Source of the DNA: Oscillospiraceae bacterium
GTDB taxonomy: Bacteria > Bacillota > Clostridia > Oscillospirales > JAAYOS01
Length of the DNA: 64,000 nt
Assembly: GCA_031264245.1 (NCBI GenBank)
Contig: JAISEG010000005.1
Span: forward strand, 62,001-126,000
Reading direction: 5' to 3'
Shown: piece after piece, positions 44,024 to 52,535 of the stretch
How positions within the stretch are numbered: position 1 is the stretch's first letter
Layout: each line of letters opens with the position of its first letter
Program-made: the position numbers and the translations under genes
Notes under the pieces: model-generated
What the model saw: the letters and a program-made list of their open reading frames with translations, nothing else
The model's database searches: none
Told to the model about the DNA's origin: nothing

Positions 44024-44599
44024 ATGGCGGAAAATTCAACCGACCGCAGAACACTGAGAACGAGAAGATTGTTAAAACAGGCTATGCTTACCCTGCTGGA
44101 GAAATACGATATAACAAAAATAACCGTCGGCGATTTAGCTGAGCTCGCCGATATCGGCAGAGGAACCTTCTACCTGCATTATCAGGACCCGTACGACCTG
44201 CTTGACAAAATAGAGGATGAAATCATCGACAATATCAAGGATATTGTCAGCTCGCTCTATGAGGGCGACAAAGAGGGCGACAAAAACGCAAACATGCTGA
44301 TCTGCATAGAAAAATCATGGGAATACGTCTATAACAACAATGAGCTTATCGCCGTGCTCGTCAAAAACCCGGCGGGTTATAAATTTGTGGAGAAATGCAA
44401 GGAATGCTTCTACAACATTCTGATAGACACTTTGCCCGAGTCCAAACAGACCGAATTATTCAAATATAAAATGTTCTATCTTATCTCCGGCTCATGGGGC
44501 ATATTCCAGCGCTGGATTCGGGAAGGCATGAATCTGTCTCCCCGGCAAATTGCCGAGATACTTGCCGGAGTCATTGACGAAGGAAATCATTTATTGTAA
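44024..44599 (+). CDS. TetR-family transcriptional regulator
   Basis: A 191-residue regulator with an N-terminal TetR HTH (RRLLKQAMLTLLEKYDITKI then DLAELADIGRGTFYLHYQDP) and a C-terminal helical ligand domain ending YLISGSWGIFQRWIREGM. It lies between the divergent transporter gene and the GH3 glucosidase gene 36 bp downstream, so it likely controls both. The inducer is probably a sugar or its breakdown product, which would be unusual for TetR and is inferred only from position. Confidence 0.93.
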   Translation: MAENSTDRRTLRTRRLLKQAMLTLLEKYDITKITVGDLAELADIGRGTFYLHYQDPYDLLDKIEDEIIDNIKDIVSSLYEGDKEGDKNANMLICIEKSWEYVYNNNELIAVLVKNPAGYKFVEKCKECFYNILIDTLPESKQTELFKYKMFYLISGSWGIFQRWIREGMNLSPRQIAEILAGVIDEGNHLL

Positions 44600-44635
44600 A
44601 TTTGATGCTTTTAGCAGCAATAAGGGGGAAGTAAT

Positions 44636-46897
44636 ATGCGAAACATACAGGAAGTCATCGCAAAGCTCACGCTGGAGGAAAAGGCGTCGCTGTGCGGCGG
44701 AGCGGGGTTTTGGAACACTGCGGCTCTGCCTCAGCGCGATATCCCGGCTATGATGCTCACAGACGGTCCCCACGGACTGAGAAAGCAACCCGGAGAGGCG
44801 GATCACTTAGGTCTGAACGAAAGCACGAAAACCACCTGCTTTCCCACGGCGGCCGGACTTGCCTGCTCATGGAATCCGGAGCTTGCCCGCAAAATCGGCG
44901 CGGCGATCGGCGAGGAGTGTCAGGCGGAGGATGTGCAGATCATCCTCGGACCGGGCGCGAATATCAAGCGCTCCCCCCTTTGCGGCAGAAACTTTGAATA
45001 TTATTCGGAAGACCCGTATTTGTCGTCAAAGCTTGCCGCCGGTCATATCGCAGGGGTTCAGTCCCAAGGGGTCGGCACGTCGCTTAAGCATTTCGCCGTA
45101 AACAATCAGGAGACAAAGCGCTTTAATATCGATGCGGTCGTCGACGAAAGGACTCTGCGCGAGATATACCTTGCAAGCTTCGAGGGCGCGGTGAAGGCTA
45201 GCCAGCCGTGGACGGTCATGTGCGCATATAACAAAATCAACGGCGAATTCTGTTCGCAAAATAAAATGCTGCTTACCGACATCTTGAAAAACGAGTGGGG
45301 CTTTGAGGGCTTTGTGGTGTCCGACTGGTTTGCGACGTCTGAGCGGGATTTAGGACTGCTGGCGGGACTGGATTTGGAAATGCCTACAAGCGCGGGGGCA
45401 GGTGCGGAGAAAATTGTAAACGCAGTGGAAAACGGCGCCGTTCCGGAGGCTGTACTCGACGCTTCGGTGGAGCGGCTGCTTAAAATCATCTTCAAATCCG
45501 TTGAACAGAAGAAGGCGAATGCCGTATATGACAGGGAAAGCCATCACGCGCTGGCACGGGAAGCCGCGCGGGAGAGCATGGTGCTGCTCAAAAACGAGGG
45601 CAATATACTGCCGCTCGGCAAGTCGGGAAGCATAGCCGTCATAGGCGCCTTCGCCAAACAGCCGCGATACCAGGGCGCCGGCAGCTCCCAGATCAACCCG
45701 ACGCGGTTTGATATCCCCTATGATGAAATCGTGAAAACAGCGGGCGGCGCGGCGGTGTCCTACGCGGACGGCTACTCCTTGGACGGCGAGACCGACGGCG
45801 CGGCGCTGAGGGACGCTGTAAAGACCGCCGCCTCGGCGGATGTCTGTGTCGTTTTTGCGGGACTGCCGGGCAGCTATGACTCGGAGGGTTCCGACAGAAA
45901 GCACATGAGCCTCCCCGCGGAGCAGAACACTTTGATAGCGGAAATCGCCAAGGCGCAGAAGAAGGTCGTCGTCGTCCTGTTTAACGGCTCGGCGGTGGAA
46001 ATGCCCTGGCTCTCACAGGTAGAGGGTGTGCTTGAGGCGTATCTCGGCGGGCAGGCTATGGCCGGCGCGGTCGCCGATATACTGTTCGGCGACTGTAACC
46101 CCTGCGGAAAGCTCGCCGAAACCTTCCCGGCAAAGCTCAGCGACACCCCCTGCTTCATCAATTTCCCCGGCGAAAGCACAAAGGTGGAGTACCGAGAGGG
46201 TCTCTTTGTGGGCTACCGCCACTATGACAAGGCGGCGGTTGAGCCGTTGTTCCCCTTCGGTCACGGCTTGTCATACACGTCGTTTGAATACTCCGACATG
46301 CGCTTGGACAAAAATGAATTGACCGATGCGGAGGAGCTTCGTGTAACTGTAACCGTCAAAAACACCGGATCCCGCGCCGGAAAGGAGATTGTCCAGCTGT
46401 ACGTCGCGGATCGGGAGTGCAGCGTAATAAGACCGGCAAAGGAACTCAAGGGCTTCGCGAAGATTTCCTTGAACCCCGGAGAGTCCGGTGAGGTCTTCTT
46501 CACCTTGGGTAAAAGAGCGTTTGCCTTCTACGACACCCGGCTAAAGGACTGGCGGGTCGAAAGCGGAGCGTTTGACATAATCACCGGGAAATCGTCAAGG
46601 GATATACAGCTTAAGGAGACGGTCAATGTAAGCTCGACAGCTGTCATGGTGAAAAATTACACACTCGACTCCACCATAGCGGACGTTAAAAACGAACCCG
46701 CGGCCGCGGGGCTTGTCAGCATGATGTCCAGCGGCTTGCAGGGAGGTCACTCGCTTGGCATGGATATGGACGCGTTGTTGTCCAGCGTCAAGCTGCGCTC
46801 CATCGTCGCCATGAGCTCTATGGGCAGTCAGTCCGCCGACAGACCCTCTGTGACCGAAAAGGATCTGCTCGCCCTTGTGGACGCAATGAACGGCTAG
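44636..46897 (+). CDS. β-glucosidase-type GH3 glycoside hydrolase
   Basis: A 753-residue cytoplasmic GH3 enzyme. It has the N-terminal (β/α)8 domain with KHFAVNNQETKRF and the nucleophile aspartate in GFVVSDWFAT, the (α/β)6 sandwich domain (VAVIGAFAKQPRYQGAGSSQ equivalent) and the Fn3-like domain (LRVTVTVKNTGSRAGKEIVQ). Then comes an extra C-terminal segment of about 90 residues (YTLDSTIADVKNEPAAAGLV onward) reminiscent of the appendage on the GH78 enzyme. GGGGGAAG precedes the ATG. It removes terminal β-linked glucose or a similar sugar from imported oligosaccharides. Confidence 0.95.
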   Translation: MRNIQEVIAKLTLEEKASLCGGAGFWNTAALPQRDIPAMMLTDGPHGLRKQPGEADHLGLNESTKTTCFPTAAGLACSWNPELARKIGAAIGEECQAEDVQIILGPGANIKRSPLCGRNFEYYSEDPYLSSKLAAGHIAGVQSQGVGTSLKHFAVNNQETKRFNIDAVVDERTLREIYLASFEGAVKASQPWTVMCAYNKINGEFCSQNKMLLTDILKNEWGFEGFVVSDWFATSERDLGLLAGLDLEMPTSAGAGAEKIVNAVENGAVPEAVLDASVERLLKIIFKSVEQKKANAVYDRESHHALAREAARESMVLLKNEGNILPLGKSGSIAVIGAFAKQPRYQGAGSSQINPTRFDIPYDEIVKTAGGAAVSYADGYSLDGETDGAALRDAVKTAASADVCVVFAGLPGSYDSEGSDRKHMSLPAEQNTLIAEIAKAQKKVVVVLFNGSAVEMPWLSQVEGVLEAYLGGQAMAGAVADILFGDCNPCGKLAETFPAKLSDTPCFINFPGESTKVEYREGLFVGYRHYDKAAVEPLFPFGHGLSYTSFEYSDMRLDKNELTDAEELRVTVTVKNTGSRAGKEIVQLYVADRECSVIRPAKELKGFAKISLNPGESGEVFFTLGKRAFAFYDTRLKDWRVESGAFDIITGKSSRDIQLKETVNVSSTAVMVKNYTLDSTIADVKNEPAAAGLVSMMSSGLQGGHSLGMDMDALLSSVKLRSIVAMSSMGSQSADRPSVTEKDLLALVDAMNG

Positions 46898-46936
46898 AAA
46901 ACCGCGGCAATATTCAGCGTATAATTAAATTAGTAT

Positions 46937-46980
46937 AAATATCAGACGTCCGCCACTCACGAGGCGGACGTCTGATATTT
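46937..46980. terminator. bidirectional terminator
   Basis: AAATATCAGACGTCCGCC and its exact complement form an 18-bp stem with an 8-nt loop. It lies between the convergent GH3 and GH5-like genes. Confidence 0.88.
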
Positions 46981-47019
46981 ATTGTTCCCGCTATGTTCGC
47001 GCCTCATCTCACATTTACC

Positions 47020-48516
47020 CTATCTCACCGCGGAGGTTGGTCCAAAGCCCCAGCTTGCCCGCTCCGTGAAGGAATTGTCCTTCGGACGCACCGTGACGCA
47101 GACCTCCTTCGCATTTTCGTCGTTTTCAAGCACCACCCACGCCGAGGTTTCGTGAGATTTCACCGCCGCGCCGCTTACCTCCACCGAATAGCCCGTCGGA
47201 TAGTGCCGAACCGGAATGAAGATTTCGGTCGCCGCTCCCGGAGCAATGGGAGTTTTCCCCGCCGGAGCGGTGGAATATTTGTATTCCAGAACCTTTGTGT
47301 CCCGGTTGAAATTACACGAAACGGGAGTACCGGCGGTCAGTTGGGCATATGGAACAACAAACGCATCCCAGAAGTCGTCTTTAACGTTATCCGGCGCGGC
47401 CGTCTTGGCAGGATCCTTTAAAAGCGACAGCTTCGAGTCGGTAGGTCCCGCCTGTACTCCCCTGAAGGTGAAGTAGGTCCACGGGATATTTCGCGCCGCC
47501 AGCGTGTCAATGAAATTCGCGTAGACCGAAGGCTCCAGCGTGTGGCGGAAACCGGAGACAACGAAGGCAATATCGGATTCGGCGGCGTGTCCCCATTGAT
47601 TGTCCAGCGCTTTGTTGATATTGCTCCTGAATTTTTCCGGCGTCAGCTTCCCCGCATCATGGCAGGATATGTGTGTGCTGTAGCCGATGTTCTCATCGTC
47701 CGAGAAATTCGCCGGCATGTTCACCTTGAAGTTTGCGTACTGCTCCGAGGTGTGGTAGCAGCTCCCCGCATAAAACAGGATGTGCCTTTTATCCGCCTCC
47801 CGGACTTCCCTGATGAATTTTCTGTGGAAGCGCCAGAGCTTCTTTATCTCAAACAGCACAGGCTCGGTGAAAAACCTCACCTCGTCGTGCAAAACCTCAA
47901 ATTCATATCCGGGAGCGGGCTCATGGAACAGGTCAAGGGCAAAGACGTTGGACTTGCTTTCCAGCCGGGAGGCAAGCCGCTTCCACGTGTTTGCGCAGTG
48001 TGTCATAACACCCACATCGTCCGGCGCCAGAGCGTCCGCGTAAAAGTTGTCCCATGCCTCCATCTCCCGTTCGGAGCGCTTTGTTGTCCCATCCAATCCG
48101 CCGGTCTGCGGTTCCCTCTCCTCGGCGAAATACTCCATCAACGTCCTGTTTCGACCGAAATACCGGTTGACATGCGCCCAAGCCGGCGCGTGAAAGCCGC
48201 CAAAGCTGCCCACCATGCCGATCAAGCTGCGGATGCCGAATTTTGCCAGCCGGTCGTTGAGGGTTACGATACTGTCAAGGTACTCGTCGTTGTATACCCC
48301 AGGCTCCGGCTCGGCGTGTCCCCATGTCCAGTTAACCCGCATGGCGTTGAGACCCTCGCTTGCGAGAAACGCCAGATCCTCGTCGGATATCTCCTCCATA
48401 TACGGGGGATCCTTAATATAGTTTACGCGCAGACCGTGTACCTGCACAACCCGCCCGGCTTCGTCGGTGAGCCATGTGCCGGCGTGAGAGATGTAGCTCA
48501 TGTTTTTGTCCTGCAT
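47020..48516 (-). CDS. GH5-like (endoglycoceramidase-related) protein lacking a canonical nucleophile
   Basis: A 498-residue protein without a signal peptide. The TIM barrel opens with GRVVQVHGLRVNYIKDPPY and NAMRVNWTWGHAEPEPGVYN, as in GH5 enzymes of the endoglycoceramidase type, and a C-terminal β-sandwich follows. The acid/base strand reads LDLFHEPAPG, with His in place of the usual Asn before the Glu. Where the nucleophile Glu is expected (normally xTEFG) the strand reads FVVSGFRHTLEP. It may be inactive, use another residue, or bind sugar only. AAAGGAG precedes the ATG. Confidence 0.82.
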   Translation of the reverse strand: MQDKNMSYISHAGTWLTDEAGRVVQVHGLRVNYIKDPPYMEEISDEDLAFLASEGLNAMRVNWTWGHAEPEPGVYNDEYLDSIVTLNDRLAKFGIRSLIGMVGSFGGFHAPAWAHVNRYFGRNRTLMEYFAEEREPQTGGLDGTTKRSEREMEAWDNFYADALAPDDVGVMTHCANTWKRLASRLESKSNVFALDLFHEPAPGYEFEVLHDEVRFFTEPVLFEIKKLWRFHRKFIREVREADKRHILFYAGSCYHTSEQYANFKVNMPANFSDDENIGYSTHISCHDAGKLTPEKFRSNINKALDNQWGHAAESDIAFVVSGFRHTLEPSVYANFIDTLAARNIPWTYFTFRGVQAGPTDSKLSLLKDPAKTAAPDNVKDDFWDAFVVPYAQLTAGTPVSCNFNRDTKVLEYKYSTAPAGKTPIAPGAATEIFIPVRHYPTGYSVEVSGAAVKSHETSAWVVLENDENAKEVCVTVRPKDNSFTERASWGFGPTSAVR

Positions 48517-48532
48517 AGTTCGTCTCCTTTAG

Positions 48533-48580
48533 TTTCCTGGCTGTATTAATCAATAATTATTGATTAATACAGCCAGGAAA
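48533..48580. terminator. perfect palindrome overlapping the gntR stop
   Basis: A 48-bp perfect palindrome built on TTTCCTGGCTGTATTAATCA contains the stop codon of the GntR gene (48564). It could terminate gntR or act as an operator upstream of the GH5-like gene, which starts 17 bp further on. Confidence 0.75.
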
Positions 48581-49241
48581 AATGATCCTTGATCGCCTGT
48601 ATCCCTTTTTCCCGGTCTCCATCGGTCAAAGCGTCGGCAATCGCGTGATGAAATTCCTGCAGGCGCTCAAATCCGGCAGTTTTCTTGGAAACCGTCTCAA
48701 GGAACACTTTTGACATGTATTCCGTAATGACATTGGAGAGCGCCTGAAAATTGATGGTGATCAGGGCATTTTGCGACGCTTCCACAAGCAAAGTGTGAAA
48801 CCGGTTGTCCAGGCTGATTCTCAGCCCGCTGTCCGCGGTTATATCCAGCAAATCGACAATTTGCCTCATCTCGGCTTTCTGGGCCTCGGTCGCGTTTTTA
48901 ATAGCCAGCTCAAAGGACTGAAGCTCCAGCATTTGCCTGAAAACGGTGAAGCCGTCGAAATCCACGATATCCCGAAGATACATGATCTTCATGATTTTGC
49001 CGAACGTTTTATCATAGGTGTTGGTTACATAGTTGCCGGAGCCATGGTTGCTGTCGACAAAACCCAAATAATTCAGCACCTTAATCGCTTCCCGGACTGT
49101 TGTCCGGTTTACCTTAAGCTGCTGCGCCAGAACTCTTTCGGGCGGAAGCCTGTCTCCGGCGTTGTATTCCTTCCTCTCCACCTGACCGATTACATAATCC
49201 ACAACAACTCCGCAGGCGGCGCTCGTCACAGGCTCTTGCAT
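48564..49241 (-). CDS. GntR-family (FadR subgroup) transcriptional regulator
   Basis: A 225-residue regulator with an N-terminal winged HTH (YNAGDRLPPERVLAQQLKVN, RTTVREAIKVLNYLGFV) and a C-terminal FCD all-helical ligand domain with the metal-ligand type residues D...R and H (LDNRFHTLLVEAS, LQEFHHAIADAL). It probably controls the GH5-like gene 47 bp downstream and itself. Its ATG lies directly at the foot of a 31-bp perfect hairpin and its GAGAGG ribosome binding site is inside the 3' arm, so translation should depend on opening the hairpin. Confidence 0.93.
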   Translation of the reverse strand: MQEPVTSAACGVVVDYVIGQVERKEYNAGDRLPPERVLAQQLKVNRTTVREAIKVLNYLGFVDSNHGSGNYVTNTYDKTFGKIMKIMYLRDIVDFDGFTVFRQMLELQSFELAIKNATEAQKAEMRQIVDLLDITADSGLRISLDNRFHTLLVEASQNALITINFQALSNVITEYMSKVFLETVSKKTAGFERLQEFHHAIADALTDGDREKGIQAIKDHFSWLY

Positions 49242-49332
49242 ATTAAACCTCTCATCATCTCTCAGGCGACAAGGTAGTTGTGAATCATACGCTCTATCAT
49301 CTGTCGCCTGAGAGATGATGAGAGGTTTAATA
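49239..49332 (-). promoter_or_regulatory. dispersed leader hairpin, copy B, enclosing the gntR ribosome binding site
   Basis: Arms 49241-49271 and 49302-49332 are exact 31-bp complements around a 30-nt loop. The arm nearest the gene ends GAGAGG-TTTAAT-ATG, so Shine-Dalgarno and start codon are in or at the stem. The loop shares ATTCACAACTA with copy A at 1358-1446. Confidence 0.8.
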
Positions 49333-49359
49333 ATTTTAATCTTTTATTAATATATTTAT

Positions 49360-49388
49360 ATTATAAATTGGTCTGGACAATTTGTCAA
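49360..49388 (-). promoter_or_regulatory. gntR promoter with palindromic spacer
   Basis: Minus strand: TTGACA (49388-49383), spacer AATTGTCCAGACCAATT, TATAAT (49365-49360). The spacer is itself a near-palindrome (AATTG...CAATT, with GTCC/GACC), similar to FadR-type operators, which suggests autoregulation. The rest of 49333-49566 is AT-rich with no gene. Confidence 0.75.
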
Positions 49389-49566
49389 TAGCCTATTAAT
49401 ATTTTTTATTGGGTTTATAATGCTTTTGCTTTTATGCAAATCCTTTTTATTGCATGTTTTTTCCTGCGGTGCTATAATATGCGGGAAGCGTGTGGGGCAT
49501 ATGACATAATATACTTGCTCCGCCGATTAAAAACTCGGATATGTTTACAGCAAAAAAAGGAAAGGA

Positions 49567-50799
49567 ATGATTGCAGAAATGATCGCAGTTATTGGACTGG
49601 GCTATGTCGGACTGCCAATGTCGCTTATGATGGCGGCAAACGGGCTTGCCGTCACCGGCGTTGATATAAATGAAGAGGTTATTTCAAGCCTGAAAAACGG
49701 AAAAACGACTTTTGACGAGGAGGGCATGGACGCCCTCTATGCCCGGGCGGTGGAAAACGGCATAAGGTTTGATACCTCCTGCCCCAAGGCTGACACCTAT
49801 ATCGTCTCGGTTCCCACGCCATACATGAAGCTTTCCAAAAAAATTGACCCCACCTATGTAACAAGCGCCGTCAGCGGTGTTTTGGACGTGTGCGAAAAGG
49901 GATGCCTGATAGTGGTGGAGTCCACGATTTCACCCGGCACAATCGATACTCACGTGCGGCCGCTGATCGAAAAAAGGGGACTTAAAATAGGCGGGGACGT
50001 ACACCTGGCACACGCGCCGGAGCGCATATTCCCCGGAAACACATTGTACGAGCTTAAAAACGTGTCCCGCACCATCGGAGCCGACAGCCGGGAGATCGCG
50101 GAAAGGGTGAGGGCGATATATTCCTCCTTCTGCACAGCGGAAATCTCCCTGACCGACATCCGCACCGCGGAGATGTCAAAGGTCGTTGAAAATACGTACC
50201 GCGACATAAACATCGCGTACGCAAACGAGCTGGCAAGAATATGTCGGGTAACCGGACTTGACGTATATGAAACGATAAGGATCGCAAACACCCATCCGCG
50301 AGTCAATATATTGAACCCCGGACCGGGGGTGGGCGGACACTGTATCCCTATCGACCCTTGGTTTCTTGTGGGCGATTACCCGGGGCTTGCGAATTTGATA
50401 TTCACAGCCAGAAAATGCAATGACTCCATGCCCGAATATGTCCTCGAACGCGCCTGCGACATCATGCGGGAGCACGGCATAAAGGATGTCAGCCGTGTCG
50501 GGCTGTACGGTATCAGCTACAAGGAGGATGTGGACGACACAAGGGAAAGCCCCACGCTCCAAATTTTGAAGTGCATGGAAAAGCACCTCTCCTTTGGCGT
50601 AAAAGCGTACGACCCGTTTGTAAAAAAACCGGTTATGGACGGTCAATATATGGATTTTAACGAGTTTCTTTCATCCGTCGACCTTGTAATAATCATGGTG
50701 GGACACACCCATATAATCGAGAATATGGATGCGCTTAAAAGCAAGGTCGTCCTTGACACGAAAAACGTGTGCCCGTTTGAAACAGCGCACAGACTGTAA
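49567..50799 (+). CDS. nucleotide-sugar dehydrogenase (UDP-ManNAc dehydrogenase type)
   Basis: A 410-residue UDP-glucose/GDP-mannose dehydrogenase family enzyme that oxidises a nucleotide sugar at C6 to the uronic acid with two NAD. It has an N-terminal Rossmann fold (VIGLGYVGLPMSLMMAANG), VESTISPGT, HAPERIFPG and KVVENTYRDINIAYANELAR. The catalytic cysteine is in GPGVGGHCIPIDPWF, and the C-terminal domain has LYGISYKEDVDDTRESP. HAPERIFPG and GHCIPIDPWF favour the WecC-like subgroup. The ATG at 49579 is an equally plausible start. Its product would feed cell-surface polysaccharide, though no such genes adjoin it. Confidence 0.93.
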   Translation: MIAEMIAVIGLGYVGLPMSLMMAANGLAVTGVDINEEVISSLKNGKTTFDEEGMDALYARAVENGIRFDTSCPKADTYIVSVPTPYMKLSKKIDPTYVTSAVSGVLDVCEKGCLIVVESTISPGTIDTHVRPLIEKRGLKIGGDVHLAHAPERIFPGNTLYELKNVSRTIGADSREIAERVRAIYSSFCTAEISLTDIRTAEMSKVVENTYRDINIAYANELARICRVTGLDVYETIRIANTHPRVNILNPGPGVGGHCIPIDPWFLVGDYPGLANLIFTARKCNDSMPEYVLERACDIMREHGIKDVSRVGLYGISYKEDVDDTRESPTLQILKCMEKHLSFGVKAYDPFVKKPVMDGQYMDFNEFLSSVDLVIIMVGHTHIIENMDALKSKVVLDTKNVCPFETAHRL

Positions 50800-50829
50800 G
50801 CTTAATCCGCCGCAAACCAGCCCAATACT

Positions 50830-51420
50830 TTAATATTTGCGGTAGAGCGCCTTGACAACGCCGATGATCACACACTCCGAGCCGTCTATGGGTTCGTAAA
50901 TCGGGTTCCTCGGCATGAGCCAGATATCGCCGTTGCCGATCCTTAAGGTCTTGACAGTCGCCTCCTCGCCCAGCAGCGCGACCACTATATCGCCGTTTTC
51001 CGCCGTCGGCTGCTCATGCACTATGACATAATCGTCGCTGTTTATTCCGGCTTCTATCATAGAGTCGCCCCGCACCCGAAGCGCGAAGAAATTACCCGAC
51101 ATTCCGTCAGCGTCGAACGGAAGATAGCCCTCGACCTCTTCAATGGCAAGAATAGGCTCCCCTGCCGTAACCCTGCCGAGCACCGGAATCTTTCCGTAAA
51201 AGGCGGAGCCGGTCGCCGGTATCAGGGCGCGGGTCTTGTTGTCCTCCTTCTTGATATATCCGGCTTCCTGCAACGTCTTTATATGGGTATGTACCGAGGA
51301 CGGAGACTTAAGCCCGACAGCGGCGCAGATTTCGCGAATTGAAGGCGGATATCCCTGCCTCCCTGTGAAATCCAGAATAAAGTCATAAATTTCTCTTTGT
51401 TTAACTGATATTTTTCGCAT
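50830..51420 (-). CDS. lexA: LexA repressor
   Basis: The SOS repressor, 196 residues. The N-terminal winged HTH (QREIYDFILDFTGRQGYPPS, GLKSPSSVHTHIKTLQEAGY) is followed by the S24 autoprotease domain with the cleavage site A86-G87 (VTAGEPI) and the Ser120/Lys157 dyad (RGDSM, EATVKTL). All functional residues are present. The upstream region contains a perfect palindrome (51452-51479) and a near-match to the Firmicutes SOS box (51570-51581), both candidates for autoregulation. Confidence 0.97.
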   Translation of the reverse strand: MRKISVKQREIYDFILDFTGRQGYPPSIREICAAVGLKSPSSVHTHIKTLQEAGYIKKEDNKTRALIPATGSAFYGKIPVLGRVTAGEPILAIEEVEGYLPFDADGMSGNFFALRVRGDSMIEAGINSDDYVIVHEQPTAENGDIVVALLGEEATVKTLRIGNGDIWLMPRNPIYEPIDGSECVIIGVVKALYRKY

Positions 51421-51445
51421 TTTTATATACCTCGCTCATCTAAAA

Positions 51446-51492
51446 TTTGTGGTATAATGTCCGCAAGCGGACATTATACGCTGATTAAATAA
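51446..51492. repeat. GTGGTATAAT hairpin family, copy 1
   Basis: GTATAATGTCCGC-AA-GCGGACATTATAC is a perfect palindrome (51452-51479) flanked by TTTGTG and GATTAAATAAA. A second copy with different stem bases but the same flanks lies at 52551-52598. Copy 1 lies 32 bp upstream of lexA and could be its operator or leader hairpin. Confidence 0.6.
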
Positions 51493-51493
51493 A

Positions 51494-51553
51494 TATACCA
51501 TTACGGCATAAACGCCTATGGTATAATAACTTTAACTAAGTTATTATACCATA
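51494..51553. repeat. nested palindromes upstream of lexA
   Basis: ATACCAT...GGC/GCC...ATGGTAT is followed and overlapped by GGTATAATAACTT/AAGTTATTATACC (about 51520-51550, exact 13-bp arms, 5-nt loop). These could serve as a bidirectional terminator or operators between lexA and the divergent membrane-protein gene. Confidence 0.55.
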
Positions 51554-51569
51554 TACTCAAAGCAATTGC

Positions 51570-51581
51570 AAACACACGTTC
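51570..51581. promoter_or_regulatory. possible LexA (SOS) box
   Basis: AAACACACGTTC differs by one base from the Firmicutes half-site arrangement GAAC-N4-GTTC. It lies 56 bp before the membrane-protein gene at 51637 and 150 bp upstream of lexA, so it could serve the former. Confidence 0.35.
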
Positions 51582-51636
51582 AATATTTTTTAAAATTTAT
51601 TTTTCTGTTGCAGAAGAAATCAAATGAGGAAATCAC

Positions 51637-52473
51637 ATGAAACAAAAAAAATCGCTTATATTTTTGTCATTGTCATTATTGCTGGGAGTTATCGGCGGTA
51701 TCTTGCGGTCAAGGCAGGTCGCGTTCGCGTTTGAGGCGGGTACGGACCTGCTTATAAAGGGAAATTTTGAAACTGTAGGTCTGCACATCATCTGTATTGT
51801 TTCCGTCCTGTTGTTTTTGGCGGCGGCAATGTATATGCGGCTTACCTCAGGGAAGTACAATGACGAAAGCGCCGGCTTTATATTCACAGAGAAGCTTCTC
51901 TACATTGTCTCAGCCTTTGTACTGCTTTTCGGCGTCGCGTACGAGCTGATAAAAGGCGGCGCGCCCGCGGCTTCACGGATCATATTTATGGCGCTGAGCA
52001 TATTTGCGGCGGCTTCGGTTTTAATTGCGGCTAAGCATAATCGGGTAAATACCTCCAAGGATTATGCGTTTTTCAGGCTTGTACCTGTTTTTTGGAATTG
52101 CTTTTGGCTTATTCTGTTTTACAGGGACAGGTCGTCAAACCCCAATGTCGAGACATATTCATACGAGCTTCTCGCCCTTGCGATGTCCGCTTTAATGTTT
52201 TATTACTCCGCCGGAGACGGCTTCGGCGCGCCGAAGCCGTCGATAGGACTGTTTTTCTGCATGGGTACGGTCTTCTTTTCCACAACCGCAGTGGTCGGAC
52301 AAATTGCCGGCAGTGTTATCTATATGTCTCAGTCCTTCCACATCGACAGCGCCGTTTATCTTTTAGCCTGCGCCGCGTTTGCGTTTGCCGCCGGCTTGGG
52401 ACTGTACGTGCCCGGACCGGTCACACAGGAGAACGGCATGACCGAAGACCCGCCTGAGCCGGAGGACGAGTAA
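51637..52473 (+). CDS. hypothetical polytopic membrane protein, 278 aa
   Basis: Not recognised. About eight hydrophobic helices (for example IFLSLSLLLGVIGGIL, IICIVSVLLFLAAAMYM, IIFMALSIFAAASVLIA, YLLACAAFAFAAGLGLYV) run through the protein, with an acidic, proline-rich C-terminus (TEDPPEPEDE). No transporter signature is visible. A ribosome binding site (GAGGAAATCAC) precedes the ATG. Position opposite lexA with a possible SOS box raises the chance of damage-related control; this is inference only. Confidence 0.7.
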   Translation: MKQKKSLIFLSLSLLLGVIGGILRSRQVAFAFEAGTDLLIKGNFETVGLHIICIVSVLLFLAAAMYMRLTSGKYNDESAGFIFTEKLLYIVSAFVLLFGVAYELIKGGAPAASRIIFMALSIFAAASVLIAAKHNRVNTSKDYAFFRLVPVFWNCFWLILFYRDRSSNPNVETYSYELLALAMSALMFYYSAGDGFGAPKPSIGLFFCMGTVFFSTTAVVGQIAGSVIYMSQSFHIDSAVYLLACAAFAFAAGLGLYVPGPVTQENGMTEDPPEPEDE

Positions 52474-52535
52474 AAAAACATATGCTGAAGCCTTCATGCC
52501 GCAGAATTTTGCCCTGAATTTTGCTCAAAGAAGCG

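Noticed and set aside
47542-48549. Plus-strand open frame (335 codons) opposite the GH5-like gene
   Set aside because: Antisense to a recognised gene with a start site; no motifs, no ribosome binding site.
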